From the NCBI RefSeq assembly GCF_029525575.1, contig NZ_JAPDIA010000007.1, forward strand, positions 310,001 through 374,000: DNA of 64,000 nucleotides, read 5' to 3'. Each line of letters begins with the position of its first letter. Position 1 is the first letter of the stretch. This stretch comes from Cohnella rhizosphaerae. Lineage in GTDB: Bacteria > Bacillota > Bacilli > Paenibacillales > Paenibacillaceae. The notes beneath the pieces were generated by a model. The model was not told where the DNA came from, ran no database searches, and worked only from the letters and a program-made list of their open reading frames with translations. Positions 47,320 to 56,739 of this stretch are shown here, piece after piece. A program made the position numbers and the translations under genes.

Positions 47320-48175
47320 ATGCATGCGATCGAGCGAATCGGCCAGCGTGTCTGGTACATGACGCCAGTAGCAGAGACCGACCGGCCCGTATTGGGAGTG
47401 GTCGCGGGCGACGACAAGACTTTGATGATCGATGCGGGCAACTCGGAGCGCCATGCCCGATGCTTTTTGCACGAGCTCAGCGAAAGGGGCGTCCCCCGGC
47501 CTGATCTGGTCGTGCTGACGCACTGGCATTGGGATCATATTTTCGGTCTGTCCGCGCTCGCGGATACCGTGTCGATCGCATCCGGCGATACGAGGAAGGC
47601 AATCGAGAAGCTCATGCCGCTATCCTGGTCGGACGAGGCGCTGGACGCGAGAGTCAGGGAAGGAACGGAAATTCAGTTTTGCGCGGATGCCATTAAGAAA
47701 GAGTTCGTCGGTCAAAGAGACATGAAGATCGTATTGCCGCAGGTCGGATTCGAGGAACGACTGCAAATCGATCTGGGAGGCGTCACCTGCATCCTGCAGC
47801 AGGTGGGGGGCAGCCACGCGCCGGATTCCGTCGTCGTCTACGTCAAAGAAGAGAAGATTTTATTTCTCGGAGACTGCATTTATTCAGATATCTACGCGGC
47901 GAACAGGAATTATAAAATCGGCGAGACCCTGCGACTGCTCGACCGGCTGGCCGCCTTCGATGCAGAAACGTACGTGCTCTCGCACGGACTGCCGATCGCC
48001 AAAGCGGAATTCGATCAAGAAGCGGCCATGCTCAGAGCCGTCGCAGTCTTGACGGACCGCTTTAAGGGGGGATACAACGAGCGTGACCGAGGCCTACCGG
48101 AATGCCGTGCAGCGGGCGCTTACGGAAGACGAGCTGCTGGTCATCGACGAATTCGCGAACGGGTATTTAATCTGA
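47320..48175 (+). CDS. Metallo-beta-lactamase-fold protein (one frameshift near the C-terminus)
   Basis: 284 residues after removing one G from G6 at 48066-48071. The corrected tail reads TSVTEAYRNAVQRALTEDEL and stops at 48173-48175, just before a repeat remnant. The metal motif LTHWHWDHIFG is a clear HxHxDH. GGSHAPDS supplies the next His and FLGDCIYSD the bridging Asp. YVLSHGLP near residue 225 gives the last His. It resembles class B-like hydrolases of the glyoxalase II/lactamase superfamily without a signal peptide. GGAGGACC lies upstream of the ATG. There is no obvious operon partner; the DUF4304 gene follows after 131 bp. Confidence 0.83.
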
Positions 48176-48191
48176 TTTTTATCCAAACCTC

Positions 48192-48238
48192 GATTTTTGC
48201 TCTTACAGCACCTTTTGGACCGGTCTGCGAGCTGAAGA
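48192..48238 (-). repeat. Diverged single copy of the 1111-1985 repeat family
   Basis: On the minus strand this reads CAGACCGGTCCAAAAGGTGC then TGTAAGAGCAAAAA. It matches the unit GCGAACCGGTCCAAATGGTGCTG... of the 17-copy array over about 35 bp with roughly four or five differences. It lies between the MBL gene and the DUF4304 gene, in the opposite orientation and as a lone copy. Confidence 0.75.
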
Positions 48239-48306
48239 GCCCCGTCGCGATTGTTTTCGGGTGGGATTTTTTTAGTGTAATTCGTATAAAACGGGGAGGG
48301 ATTGCG

Positions 48307-48912
48307 TTGCAGCAGCGTTTTAACGACCTGATGAAGCAGGACGTCAAGCCGTTCCTTGCCGAGCGCGGCTTTGCCAGAAAAGGTTTGAATTTCAGCAAAA
48401 GCGCGGATGATCTCATCTATATGTTCAACTTCCAAAAATCCGCCGGCAATTCGGCGGATCATGTGATGTTTTACGTGAATTTCGGCATTTACGCGGCGAA
48501 ATTAGCGCACTTGCAGTCAAAGGAGATTCAAACGGCGCCCCAGGAGCCGGAGTGTCACTTCCGAGCAAGAATCGAGGAGCTGGCCCGGGCTGTTCCGGCG
48601 CGATTTTCCCTAACGCCCGATACGAATATGAACGACTTAAGAGACACGCTGCTCAACGGATTGGATGAAGTCGTTCGATTCTACGATACGATGACCAGCG
48701 CCAGATCCATCGTCGATTATTATGTCGCAGGACCCTATTTGCATCTGGGCGAGGAGAGCTTCGAGTTGCTGCTGCAATCCGGTGACGAGGCAGCGGCCAG
48801 GCGCTATTTGGAGGCGCTGAAGGACAAGCACGGGGCGGAAAACCGCTGGGCGATTTTCGATCTTAAATACCGAGCGATCTTCAGCAAATACGGCGTACCG
48901 TACGAATCCTAG
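48307..48912 (+). CDS. DUF4304 family protein
   Basis: 201 residues, starting at TTG 48307 behind GGGGAGGG (an upstream in-frame reading is only the run-on of the broken MBL gene). It begins QQRFNDLMKQDVKPFLAERGFARKG, the typical DUF4304 opening, with FSKSADDLIYMFNFQKS and VNFGIYAA. The family has no known activity and often appears near toxin-immunity or stress genes. No signal peptide. It ends tail to tail with the antiporter gene, the two stop codons overlapping by two or three bases. Confidence 0.8.
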   Translation: MQQRFNDLMKQDVKPFLAERGFARKGLNFSKSADDLIYMFNFQKSAGNSADHVMFYVNFGIYAAKLAHLQSKEIQTAPQEPECHFRARIEELARAVPARFSLTPDTNMNDLRDTLLNGLDEVVRFYDTMTSARSIVDYYVAGPYLHLGEESFELLLQSGDEAAARRYLEALKDKHGAENRWAIFDLKYRAIFSKYGVPYES

Positions 48913-50939
48913 TCTAGCGCCTCGCTCAATAACGTCGCTTCGCGCGTTCGAATCGTGCGGCGCAGCTTGTTGGCGACGTCGCGCGTGATTTCGTTGCGCT
49001 CGAACAGCGACTGCACCTCGTCCCGCTCGGCTTGAATGGCGATCCACTGCAGGTCGCGCCGCACCTCTTCGTTGCCCGCGGGCTGCTTGCCGAACGAGTA
49101 AGGCGTCGTCAGCTTCGACAGGATATGCTCGTACTGGCTCATGACTGCCGACCTGGCTTCGCATTTGCGTTCCGAGCGGAGGGAGGACAGCGCCGCCTCG
49201 CACGTCTGCACCTTCAGACCTCGGATCGCTTCCCGATCCGCCTGCGACAAGTCCCGTATCGCCTTGAATCGGGATTCTTGCTTGGTCAACATCGCCTTCA
49301 GTTCGCGCGCCCAGAATTTTACCAGCAGCGCGAACAAATTCGTGCGAACGGACAATACCATCGACATTTGCTCCAGGTTCGTTTGGAACAGCACGGCTTG
49401 CGTCTCGGTGATCCGGTCTTCCCGCAGCAGCTTGTTCACCGTGCGCCGTTCCTCGTCGATCGCTTTGAGTCGCAGCTCCCGCTCTTCCAACTCGAATTTT
49501 CCGTGCTGCATGCGCAGCATGTCCAATTCCGGATTTCTGCGCCAGCGCTCGTAATCGGAGATGACGGACGCCGCCTCGACTTCATTGTCTTCGGTCGTCG
49601 CGGAGTGGACGGCGCGGATGGCGGCGCCCATGATCAGCCGTTCTCCCTTGCGCTCCGCAGCCGCGAGCTCCGCCGCTTTGTTGTGCGCAGGCTGCTGCGC
49701 GAACAGCGGCAGAAGCGCGCTCGCGGCGATGAGCGACAGCAGGATGACGACGGCCGACAGGAAAATGACGAGGCTTCGTTCGGGGAACGGCGCCCCGTTG
49801 TCCAACAGCAGCGGGATCGAGAAGGCGCCGGCGAGCGTCACCGCGCCGCGCACGCCGGACAGGGCGGTCATCGCGAGCTTTCGGAACGAGACCTTGACGT
49901 TGGTCGCCGTCTTCTTGCCGATCCATCGACCGCCCCTTGAGAAGGCCAGCGCCCATAGAAAACGCAGCACGAGCAGCATGAGGAAGATGACGACCGCGTA
50001 AGCGATCACCTCGCCGTTGTTCAGCGTCGGCTCCCGGAATACCTCGTTGAACACGCTCGGCAGCTGCAGGCCGAGAATGACGAACACCAGTCCGTTAAGG
50101 ATGAATACGATGACGGACCACGTGTTATCCGACAGTTCGTTGGACAAAGGCTTGATGCTGGACATCCGGTCGCGCTCGATCGCATGCACGACGCCGCCGG
50201 CGACGGCGGCCAGGATGCCGGATACGCCGAGCCGCTCGGCGATCATGTACAGCGCGAACGGCGTCAAGAGGTGAATGAGCATATGCATCGTCTCGTCCTC
50301 GAGACCCGACCGGCGGAGCCACACCCGGAAGCCGGAGACGAGCAGCGCCGTCACCGCGCCGATCCCGAGACCGCCGATGGCGATGAAGAGGAAGCTGACG
50401 CTTGCGTTCGCCAGCGAGAAGCTGCCGGTGAGCGCGGCGGCGATCGCGAACTTGAAGGCGACGAGGCCCGACGCGTCGTTCATGAGCGCCTCGCCTTCGA
50501 GCAGGTGCATAAGGTTGTTCGGCAGCCGGATGCGGCCCGCGAGGCTGCTCACCGCGACGGCGTCCGTCGGCGACAGGATCGCCGCGAGACCGAACGCGAC
50601 GGGCAGCGGGATCGACGGGATCATCCAATGGATGGCATAGCCGATCAAGAACACGGTCGCGAACACCAAGCCCACTGCGAGTACAAGGATCGGGACGCGG
50701 AGCTTCCATAGCTCGGATCGAGACGCGTGCTTGCCGTCGTTATACAGCAGCGGCGCGATGAACAGCACGAAGAACAGCTCGGGCTCGAGATGCATATGCA
50801 GGCCCGACGGGACGGCGGCGACGATCATGCCGAGCGCGATCTGCATGAGCGGCACGGGCACGAGCGGGAATTTGCCGCTCAAGATGTTGGATACGCCAAC
50901 CAGCGCGAGCAGGATCAAGATCGTAAAAAATAATTCCAT
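48909..50939 (-). CDS. Na+/H+ antiporter, CPA1 family
   Basis: 676 residues. The first 420 contain about twelve membrane helices, with AAILSPTDAVAVSSLAG and ALMNDASGLVAFKFAIA, the latter the CPA1 ion-binding ND motif. ALSGVRGAVTLAGAFSIP is also diagnostic. The last 230 residues form a charged, largely helical cytoplasmic tail (ERELRLKAIDEERRTVNKL), long for the family and probably regulatory. The start at 50939 (MELFFTILILLALVG) matches relatives. An in-frame extension to 51155 lacks homologous sequence, but no strong ribosome site marks either. It exports Na+ and adjusts pH. Confidence 0.9.
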   Translation of the reverse strand: MELFFTILILLALVGVSNILSGKFPLVPVPLMQIALGMIVAAVPSGLHMHLEPELFFVLFIAPLLYNDGKHASRSELWKLRVPILVLAVGLVFATVFLIGYAIHWMIPSIPLPVAFGLAAILSPTDAVAVSSLAGRIRLPNNLMHLLEGEALMNDASGLVAFKFAIAAALTGSFSLANASVSFLFIAIGGLGIGAVTALLVSGFRVWLRRSGLEDETMHMLIHLLTPFALYMIAERLGVSGILAAVAGGVVHAIERDRMSSIKPLSNELSDNTWSVIVFILNGLVFVILGLQLPSVFNEVFREPTLNNGEVIAYAVVIFLMLLVLRFLWALAFSRGGRWIGKKTATNVKVSFRKLAMTALSGVRGAVTLAGAFSIPLLLDNGAPFPERSLVIFLSAVVILLSLIAASALLPLFAQQPAHNKAAELAAAERKGERLIMGAAIRAVHSATTEDNEVEAASVISDYERWRRNPELDMLRMQHGKFELEERELRLKAIDEERRTVNKLLREDRITETQAVLFQTNLEQMSMVLSVRTNLFALLVKFWARELKAMLTKQESRFKAIRDLSQADREAIRGLKVQTCEAALSSLRSERKCEARSAVMSQYEHILSKLTTPYSFGKQPAGNEEVRRDLQWIAIQAERDEVQSLFERNEITRDVANKLRRTIRTREATLLSEALD

Positions 50940-51176
50940 GGCGGCTCTGAACGTCCCCTTTTTACAAAGCTGTGATCGTCGGACTACGTCTTCCGTGTAG
51001 CCTTCGAGTTGCATGGAATTATTATACTTCATCCGGGCGGATGCGGAAGAGGCGAACAGCATCGAAAACAAAGCGGGTACGCCAACGCGCGGCAATGGCT
51101 CGCTTTCGTCCTGTCCCGCGATATGATACAATTCAAGCCAATATTGGATCTTCAATCGACGAAAGAAGGTAAGACG

Positions 51177-51515
51177 ATGACCTGGAGAGAAATTTCGACG
51201 ATCGACGAGTGGAATGCGCTGCTGGCCAAGTCCGCCGAACGCGGACAGGTTATTTTAAAGCACAGCACGACGTGCCCCGTCAGCGCCAATGCGCTGAGCG
51301 AATACGAAGCGTACCTGAAGGCTGCGCCGAATCCGGACGTAGACTATACGCTGGTCAAAGTCATCGAATCCCGCCCCGTGTCGAATCAGATCGCGGAGGA
51401 CTTGAACGTCAAGCACGAATCGCCCCAGATCATTTACGTGAAGGATAAGGCCAAGTATTGGAGCGCCACGCACTGGGCCGTGACCAAGGCGCATATGACG
51501 GCCGTGCTGGACTAA
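51177..51515 (+). CDS. ytxJ: YtxJ, bacillithiol-system redox protein (monothiol bacilliredoxin-like)
   Basis: 112 residues with a thioredoxin-like fold. The active site is KHSTTCPVSANAL, a single Cys in a TCPVS motif, as in YtxJ. NQIAEDLNVKHESPQIIYVKD carries the cis-Pro strand, and WSATHWAVTKAHM ends the domain. YtxJ proteins are thought to act with bacillithiol in removing thiol adducts, which implies a bacillithiol-producing firmicute. GAAGGTAAGACG precedes the ATG. It is monocistronic, between the antiporter gene and the haem-sensor genes. Confidence 0.92.
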   Translation: MTWREISTIDEWNALLAKSAERGQVILKHSTTCPVSANALSEYEAYLKAAPNPDVDYTLVKVIESRPVSNQIAEDLNVKHESPQIIYVKDKAKYWSATHWAVTKAHMTAVLD

Positions 51516-51524
51516 CTTAATCCG

Positions 51525-51544
51525 GCGATAGCCGCGGCTATCGC
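51525..51544. other. 20-bp perfect palindrome after ytxJ
   Basis: GCGATAGCCG is followed directly by CGGCTATCGC, giving a 10-bp stem 10 bases after the ytxJ stop. There is no T run; it may protect the 3' end or aid termination with the hairpin downstream. Confidence 0.5.
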
Positions 51545-51624
51545 GGCAATGAAGCCGATGCGCCAACTCCACTTCCCGCACAACTGCTTCGGTTGGGTTA
51601 CCTCCAGTCGAGCGACCGATAAAG

Positions 51625-51665
51625 TAACCCGCAATGGCGCGAACCTAGGCGGGTTATTTTCTTTG
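51625..51665 (+). terminator. Intrinsic terminator between ytxJ and hssR
   Basis: TAACCCGC (51625-51632) pairs with GCGGGTTA (51649-51656), followed by TTTTCTTTG. Confidence 0.75.
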
Positions 51666-51799
51666 AGCCTATTCTTTGAGCTTACCATACCACTCTATGC
51701 CACCTTCCGGGTGGCTTTTCTAATCTTGCGATGCATGCGCATGCCCCGATTTCTGCTATGCTAACAAGAAAGCAGGCAAAGAAACGGGGGGTAACCGCA

Positions 51800-52478
51800 A
51801 TGAACCATCTGCTGCTGGCAGACGACGATCCGAGCATTCGAGCGCTGGTCCGCTATGTCATGACTCTCGAAGGCTTCGGCGTGCACGAGGCGCAGGACGG
51901 GGTAGAGGCGGTCAAGGTGCTGGAGCGGATGCCGATCGACATCGCGATCATCGATGTCATGATGCCGCATATGGACGGACTCGAGCTGTGCGAGCACATC
52001 CGGCAGCAGTACGACATTCCGATCATCATGCTGACGGCCAAGGACCAGCTGTCGGACAAGGCGCAGGGCTATCGGAAAGGGACGGACGACTACGTGACCA
52101 AGCCCTTCGAGCCGGAGGAGCTGCTCTTTCGCGTGAAGGCCTTGTTCCGCCGCTACAACCGCGTATCGAGCGACGTTATTCGGATGCATCGCATTGCCAT
52201 CGATCGCAAGAACGTCGAAGTGTCCGATGGCCAGTCGGTGTTTTTGCTGCCGCTGAAGGAATTCGAGCTGCTGGCCCAACTGGCCCAGTATCCGGGGCGC
52301 CTGTTCGCGCGCGACGAGCTGATCCGGCTCGTGTGGGGGAGCGGATTATGAAGGGGAGGAGCGGACGGTCGACGTGCACATTAACCGTCTGCGCCAAAGG
52401 TTCGCCGATTACGCCGACGACTTCGCCATCCAGACGATCCGCGGGATCGGCTACAAGCTCGTGGTGGCGGACAAATGA
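51800..52478 (+). CDS. hssR: HssR haem-responsive response regulator (one frameshift)
   Basis: OmpR-type regulator, 225 residues once an extra G in 52335-52339 is removed. The receiver has LLADDDPSIRALV, phosphoacceptor IIDVMMPHMDG, and Lys in YVTKPFEP. The winged helix has FLLPLKEFELLAQLAQYPGRLFARDEL, RTVDVHINRLRQRF and IRGIGYKL. As read it would stop inside the DNA-binding domain. The start ATG follows GGGGGGTAACC. The stop overlaps the hssS ATG. Identity as HssR rests on the neighbours (HssS-like sensor, HrtB, HrtA), which detect and export excess haem. Confidence 0.82.
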
Positions 52479-53854
52479 AGACGCTCTACTATCGCGTGTT
52501 TCTGATCGCGTTAGCGGTCATTCTGGCCAGCAGCGTACTTGGCTTCCTTGCGTCCAACCTTTACTACCATGTCAAGCTCAAACCCTTCAACGACAAGAAG
52601 CTCGTGTCCATCGCCGAACAGATGAAAGGCTTCATCGAGGCGGAGCCGGCCAATATGGAGCGTTACCTCCGCCATGCCGCGGACCTGGGGTACGAGATCT
52701 ACGTGACGGACGGGCAAGAGGAGTCGCGATTTTACGGACGAAGCTTCCGCGTTCAGGACCTGAACGAACAGGATATCGACCGGGTCCTTGACGGCGGCGT
52801 CTACCATGGCGTGGCGCAGTTCCCGAACAAGCCGTTCATCTCGGGCTTCTTCGACAATCGGTTGAGCAACACTGTAGGCGTGCCCGTCCGATCGTCCGCG
52901 AAGCGCTACGCGCTGTTCATGCGGCCGGACGTGCTGCTGCAGTTCGGCGAGCTGCGTACCTTCTTCGCCCTGGTCGGCCTGCTGACGATTCTGATCAGCA
53001 TCGTTTTCTTTTTGATCAGCACCCGCTATATCGTCAAGCCGATCACGAAGCTGACCGAAGCGACCAAGCGGCTCGCGCAAGGGCAGTACAAGCTTCGTCT
53101 GGCCACCGGCAGACGCGACGAGATCGGTCAACTGGCCGGGCACTTTATGACGATGGCCGGGGAGCTGGAGCGGGTCGACCAGGCGCGCCAGCAGTTCGTA
53201 TCGAACGTATCGCACGAGATCCAATCGCCGCTCGCCGCCATCCAGGGCTTCGCCAAGGTGTTGGCGCGGCACGATCTGCCGCAGGAAGAACGCGAACAGT
53301 ATGCCTCCATCGTCGAAGCCGAGAGCCGACACCTGTCCATGCTTAGCAAGCAGTTGCTGCTGCTGTCCACGCTCGACCAAGGGGAGGATGCGCTGAACAC
53401 GAAGCGTATCGCCTTAAGCGGCCACGTCCGTCAGGCCGCGGAGATGCTGCAGTGGCAGCTGGAAGAGAAGGAGCTGCTGCTTAAGCTGTCCGTCCCGAAC
53501 GGCATTGCGATCGACGGCGACGAAGTGCTGCTGATGCAGGTGTGGACCAATCTGCTGGGCAATGCGGCGAACCATATCGCGCCAGGCCGGGCGATCGAAG
53601 TCCGGGCGGAGCAGACGCAGGCGTACACGCGCATCGTCGTCGCGGATAACGGGGAAGGCATCGCCGCGGAGCATCTGCCCTTTCTGTTCGACCGCTTCTA
53701 CCGGGCCGACCGCGCGCGGGAACGCGCATCGGGACGGACGGGCCTAGGACTGGCCATCGTGAAAAAAATCGTGCAGCTGCACGGAGGTACGATCGAAGTC
53801 GACAGCGCGCCGGGCGTCGGCACGCGCTTTACGGTCACGCTGCCCCATTTGTAA
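52475..53854 (+). CDS. hssS: HssS haem sensor histidine kinase
   Basis: 459 residues, intact. Two membrane helices (about 7-30 and 165-187) bound a 130-residue external sensor domain. Its FISGFFDNRLSNTVGVPV and YALFMRPD blocks match the distinctive HssS GFFDN...NTVG...FMRPD pattern of Staphylococcus aureus. HAMP (YIVKPITKLTEATKRLAQG), His box FVSNVSHEIQSPLAAI, DNGEGIAAEH and GRTGLGLAIVKKIV follow. The canonical SHEIKTP reads SHEIQSP here, a mild variation. The ATG overlaps the hssR stop. It senses haem-induced membrane stress and activates HssR to induce the hrt genes. Confidence 0.88.
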   Translation: MKTLYYRVFLIALAVILASSVLGFLASNLYYHVKLKPFNDKKLVSIAEQMKGFIEAEPANMERYLRHAADLGYEIYVTDGQEESRFYGRSFRVQDLNEQDIDRVLDGGVYHGVAQFPNKPFISGFFDNRLSNTVGVPVRSSAKRYALFMRPDVLLQFGELRTFFALVGLLTILISIVFFLISTRYIVKPITKLTEATKRLAQGQYKLRLATGRRDEIGQLAGHFMTMAGELERVDQARQQFVSNVSHEIQSPLAAIQGFAKVLARHDLPQEEREQYASIVEAESRHLSMLSKQLLLLSTLDQGEDALNTKRIALSGHVRQAAEMLQWQLEEKELLLKLSVPNGIAIDGDEVLLMQVWTNLLGNAANHIAPGRAIEVRAEQTQAYTRIVVADNGEGIAAEHLPFLFDRFYRADRARERASGRTGLGLAIVKKIVQLHGGTIEVDSAPGVGTRFTVTLPHL

Positions 53855-53918
53855 CTTGTTATTTACGCGCCGTTTATATTCGCTTCCTAAACTGGAGTCA
53901 TCAAGGGAGGGAAGCGCA

Positions 53919-55059
53919 ATGTATCTGGCGATTCGGGAAATGAGATTTGCCAAAGTCCGTTATTCGCTCATCGCCGCGATCATCCTGCTGGTCGCCTTTC
54001 TGGTCCTGTTCGTCACCGGGCTAGCGCGGGGGGCTTGCTTATGACAACGCGGCTTCGATTCAAAATATGGCCGCCACGCATTTTATGATGGAAGAGGGCT
54101 CGAACCACCGCTTCACACGCTCGGAAGTCGGGGCATCCGTGTTGAGCGAGGCAAGCGCGATCGCGGGAGAAGAAAACGTCGAGCCGCTGGGCGTCAAAAT
54201 GACGACCGTAACGGCCGAAGGCACCGCGCAAAAGCTGGATGTGACGCTGCTCGGCATACGGGCGGGCGGCTGGCTCATGCCCGCGGTAACCGAAGGCAAC
54301 GCGCTCTCGCCCCAGGCGCCGGGCATGGTGCTCGCGGATCGTAAACTGAAAGACGCCGGCATCGCCCTCGGCTCGGTCATCGTCGATCAAGCTTCAGGCT
54401 TGAAATGGACGGTCGGCGGGTTCGTCAGCCAGGAGTCCTTCAGCCATTCGCCGGCGGTATTCCTCGGCGCGGAGCAATGGGCGCAGCTTCAGCGCATGTC
54501 GGCTGCGGCACGTCCGAAGGCGGCGGAATCGGGGAAGTCGTCGGACGGCGCGAACTACAGCGCGATCGCGGTCAAAGCGAACAAGGAGCTGGTTAGCAAG
54601 CTGGCCGCGGCTATGCCGACCGTCGAGCTCGTCTCCAAGTCGGACGCGGTATCCGCGATTCCGGGCTACAAGGAAGAGCAAGGCTCGCTGTGGATGATGA
54701 TCGTCTTTTTGTTCGTCATCGGTTCGTTTGTCATGGCCGTATTTTTCTATGTCGTCACCATTCAGAAGACCGGTCAATTCGGGATTCTCAAGGCGATCGG
54801 CACGCGCACCGCCTACCTTGCGCGAAGCGTCGCGCTGCAGGTGCTGCTCTTGTCGACGGCCAGCTTGATCGCCAGCGCGCTCCTTGTCCGCGCGATCGAG
54901 GCGTTCCTGCCCGGAAGCATGCCGTTTCAGCTGCATTTATCCACGCTGGGCCTTACTTGCGGCGCTTTTATCGCGATGTCCCTGGCCGGATCTTTGTTAT
55001 CGGTGTGGAAGGTCGCCCGTATCGACGCGTTGGATGCGATCGGGAGGGCTGCGGCATGA
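53919..55059 (+). CDS. hrtB: HrtB, haem-efflux ABC permease (one frameshift)
   Basis: A MacB/FtsX-type permease, 379 residues after removing one G from G6 at 54028-54033, restoring LVLFVTGLARGLAYDNAASIQNM. It has an N-terminal helix, a large extracytoplasmic domain of about 200 residues, and three C-terminal helices (MMIVFLFVIGSFVMAVFFYVV; SVALQVLLLSTASLIASALL; LGLTCGAFIAMSLAGSLLSV). The opening MYLAIREMRFAKVRYSLI is like HrtB. AAGGGAGGGAAG lies before the ATG, and the stop overlaps the hrtA ATG. Together with HrtA it pumps haem from the membrane. The order B then A is the reverse of that in Staphylococcus. Confidence 0.85.
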
Positions 55060-55736
55060 GATACAGACTCGTGTTGAGAAATATTGCGCACGCCTTCGAG
55101 GATGGCGGCAACAGGCGTACGATACTGGATTCGCTGAATCTGCAGGTGGCGGAGGGGGGAGCTCGTCGCGGTGATGGGTCCTTCAGGCTCGGGGGAAGAG
55201 CACGTTCCTGTCGATTGCCGGCGCCCTGCTCGAGCCGACGAGCGGCGACGTCCTGCTGGACGGGGAATCGATCGCCGGCCTGGACAAGCAGGCGTTGTCC
55301 GATCTGCGGCTTCGCAAACTCGGTTTTATTTTTCAAAGCGCCAATCTGGTTCCCTACCTGAAGGTGCGCGAGCAATTGACGCTCGTCGCGAAGCTCGGCG
55401 GGATGGACAAAGCGAAGGCGGCCGCACGCACGCGGGAGCTGCTGCGCGAGCTGGGCCTCGACCATCGCAGCGATGCCTACCCCGACAAGCTGTCGGGGGG
55501 GCGAGCGCCAGCGCGTCGCGATCGCCAGAGCCCTGATGAACGATCCGGCCGTGCTGCTGGCGGATGAGCCGACGGCGAGCCTCGATGCGTCCAGGGGCCT
55601 GGAGGTCGTCCGCATGCTCGCAGAGGAAGCGAGGGAGCGGGGCAAAAGCGCGGTGCTCGTGACCCACGACGAACGCGTCCTTCCGTTGTGCGATCGCGTG
55701 CTTTATTTAGAGAACGGCCGTTTGCTTGAGAAGTAG
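55056..55736 (+). CDS. hrtA: HrtA, haem-efflux ABC ATPase (three frameshifts)
   Basis: 225 residues after removing one G each from 55154-55159, 55191-55195 and 55495-55501, the most heavily affected gene in the window relative to its length. Corrected motifs: Walker A GPSGSGKST, Q loop FIFQSANLVPYL, signature LSGGERQRVAIARAL, Walker B VLLADEPTASLD and H loop VTHDER. It is a LolD/MacB-class ATPase, as expected for a partner of HrtB. The start ATG lies within the hrtB stop. Two of the three runs lie exactly in the Walker A and signature motifs, where Gly codons create G runs. Confidence 0.85.
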
Positions 55737-56059
55737 AAGCGCATGGCCAATACGGCGCTACTGATGAGGGAGGCGACAACGCCCAATATAAAATGCTTGA
55801 TAACCTCGTTCTCGACTTATGCTGTGCTGCACTAAAGTCCCCTGTATAACTTCACTTTCTCGAAAGAGCGCCCCCCGTCCGCCGCGAATACGGCGATGCC
55901 CGCGCCCGAGTTCCGATGCATTAAATGGACCCCATTACGCCTGCCACCGCAGGACAGATTTGCCAAATGGTATCATATTGGTGGACGGGTATGTTCATAA
56001 TGGATAGAATGTAAGCTGGACTTGAAACTTAAAATAAAATGTCGTCCAAGAGAGAGTGA
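55737..56059. other. Intergenic region without a supported gene
   Basis: About 320 bp. On the minus strand a short hydrophobic reading (IKHFILGVVASLISSAVLAM) spans roughly 55745-55805 but has no start or ribosome site, so it may be a decayed or frameshifted membrane peptide. The rest looks non-coding. The promoter of the GIY-YIG gene must lie in the last 80 bases, where GAATGTAAGCTGG and AAAATAAAATG are seen. Confidence 0.45.
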
Positions 56060-56422
56060 ATGTTCATGATACAAATAACGGCGCCTGTGCCCGATGTCAC
56101 GATTTACAAGCAGGAGGCCCCAGAGCTCAGCCATATTTACGGATTTACGGATTTCATTCAGATTCCGAGAGATAAAGCGGGAATCTTTATGTTCTATAAT
56201 GACAAGGGCGAGCTCCTGTTCGTAGGCAAGGCCCGGAAGCTGAGACCCCGGATCAAGAAACACTTCGAGGATTCGGCGTCGGTCATGAAAGACAAGCGCG
56301 ATGAGGTGACGAAGATCGAGGTTTGTTTGGTCGAGGATCCGGTCCATAGGGAACTCTACGAGACATACATCATCAACGAATTCAAGGCCAAGTACAATGT
56401 GGATAAAGTGTTCTTCAAATAA
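56060..56422 (+). CDS. Stand-alone GIY-YIG nuclease domain protein (UvrC N-terminal-like)
   Basis: 120 residues. GIFMFYNDKGELLFVGKA is a GIY-YIG variant (GIF...FVG) and RKLRPRIKKHF carries the conserved Arg. HRELYETYIINEFKAKYN has the metal-binding Glu. The arrangement matches the N-terminal nuclease of UvrC, as in proteins annotated nucleotide excision repair endonuclease, but no UvrB-binding or RNase H half follows. The start is ATG 56060 or 56066 (both in frame, weak ribosome site). It is monocistronic, upstream of the initiator tRNA on the other strand. Confidence 0.85.
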   Translation: MFMIQITAPVPDVTIYKQEAPELSHIYGFTDFIQIPRDKAGIFMFYNDKGELLFVGKARKLRPRIKKHFEDSASVMKDKRDEVTKIEVCLVEDPVHRELYETYIINEFKAKYNVDKVFFK

Positions 56423-56424
56423 CG

Positions 56425-56464
56425 AGAAAATGCCCCTCGTCCACCGCCGTGGTCGAGGGGCATT
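56425..56464 (-). terminator. Intrinsic terminator for the initiator tRNA
   Basis: AATGCCCCTCG (56429-56439) pairs with CGAGGGGCATT (56454-56464). On the minus strand the stem is followed by TTTCTCG, so it fits the tRNA transcript. It also lies right after the GIY-YIG stop on the plus strand and may serve both. Confidence 0.75.
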
Positions 56465-56494
56465 CCTATGTAGGCATCCATTGAAGTGATAAGT

Positions 56495-56571
<77 letters not shown>

Positions 56572-56739
56572 ACATTGTAACGCAACATGTTAAACATGAA
56601 CGTTGAACAGATTCCTTATATTACAGCAGTTCGAACAAATATGCAAGCGCCAAGGGAAAAATACTGCCAAGAGACAAATCCGCTAGCATGCGCGACCGAA
56701 GAAGCCCCGCTGCGCGCCATGCAGAAGGGCCCGATGCTT

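Noticed and set aside
50940..51155. 72-residue N-terminal extension of the Na+/H+ antiporter
   Set aside because: Relatives begin at the first membrane helix; the extension overlaps the region where the ytxJ promoter should lie.
53855..53918. HssR direct-repeat operator before hrtB
   Set aside because: The two partial words are 14 bp apart instead of 11 and match poorly; not supported as a site.
55745..55805. Small hydrophobic peptide gene on the minus strand after hrtA
   Set aside because: No start codon or ribosome site is present; noted only as a possible remnant.
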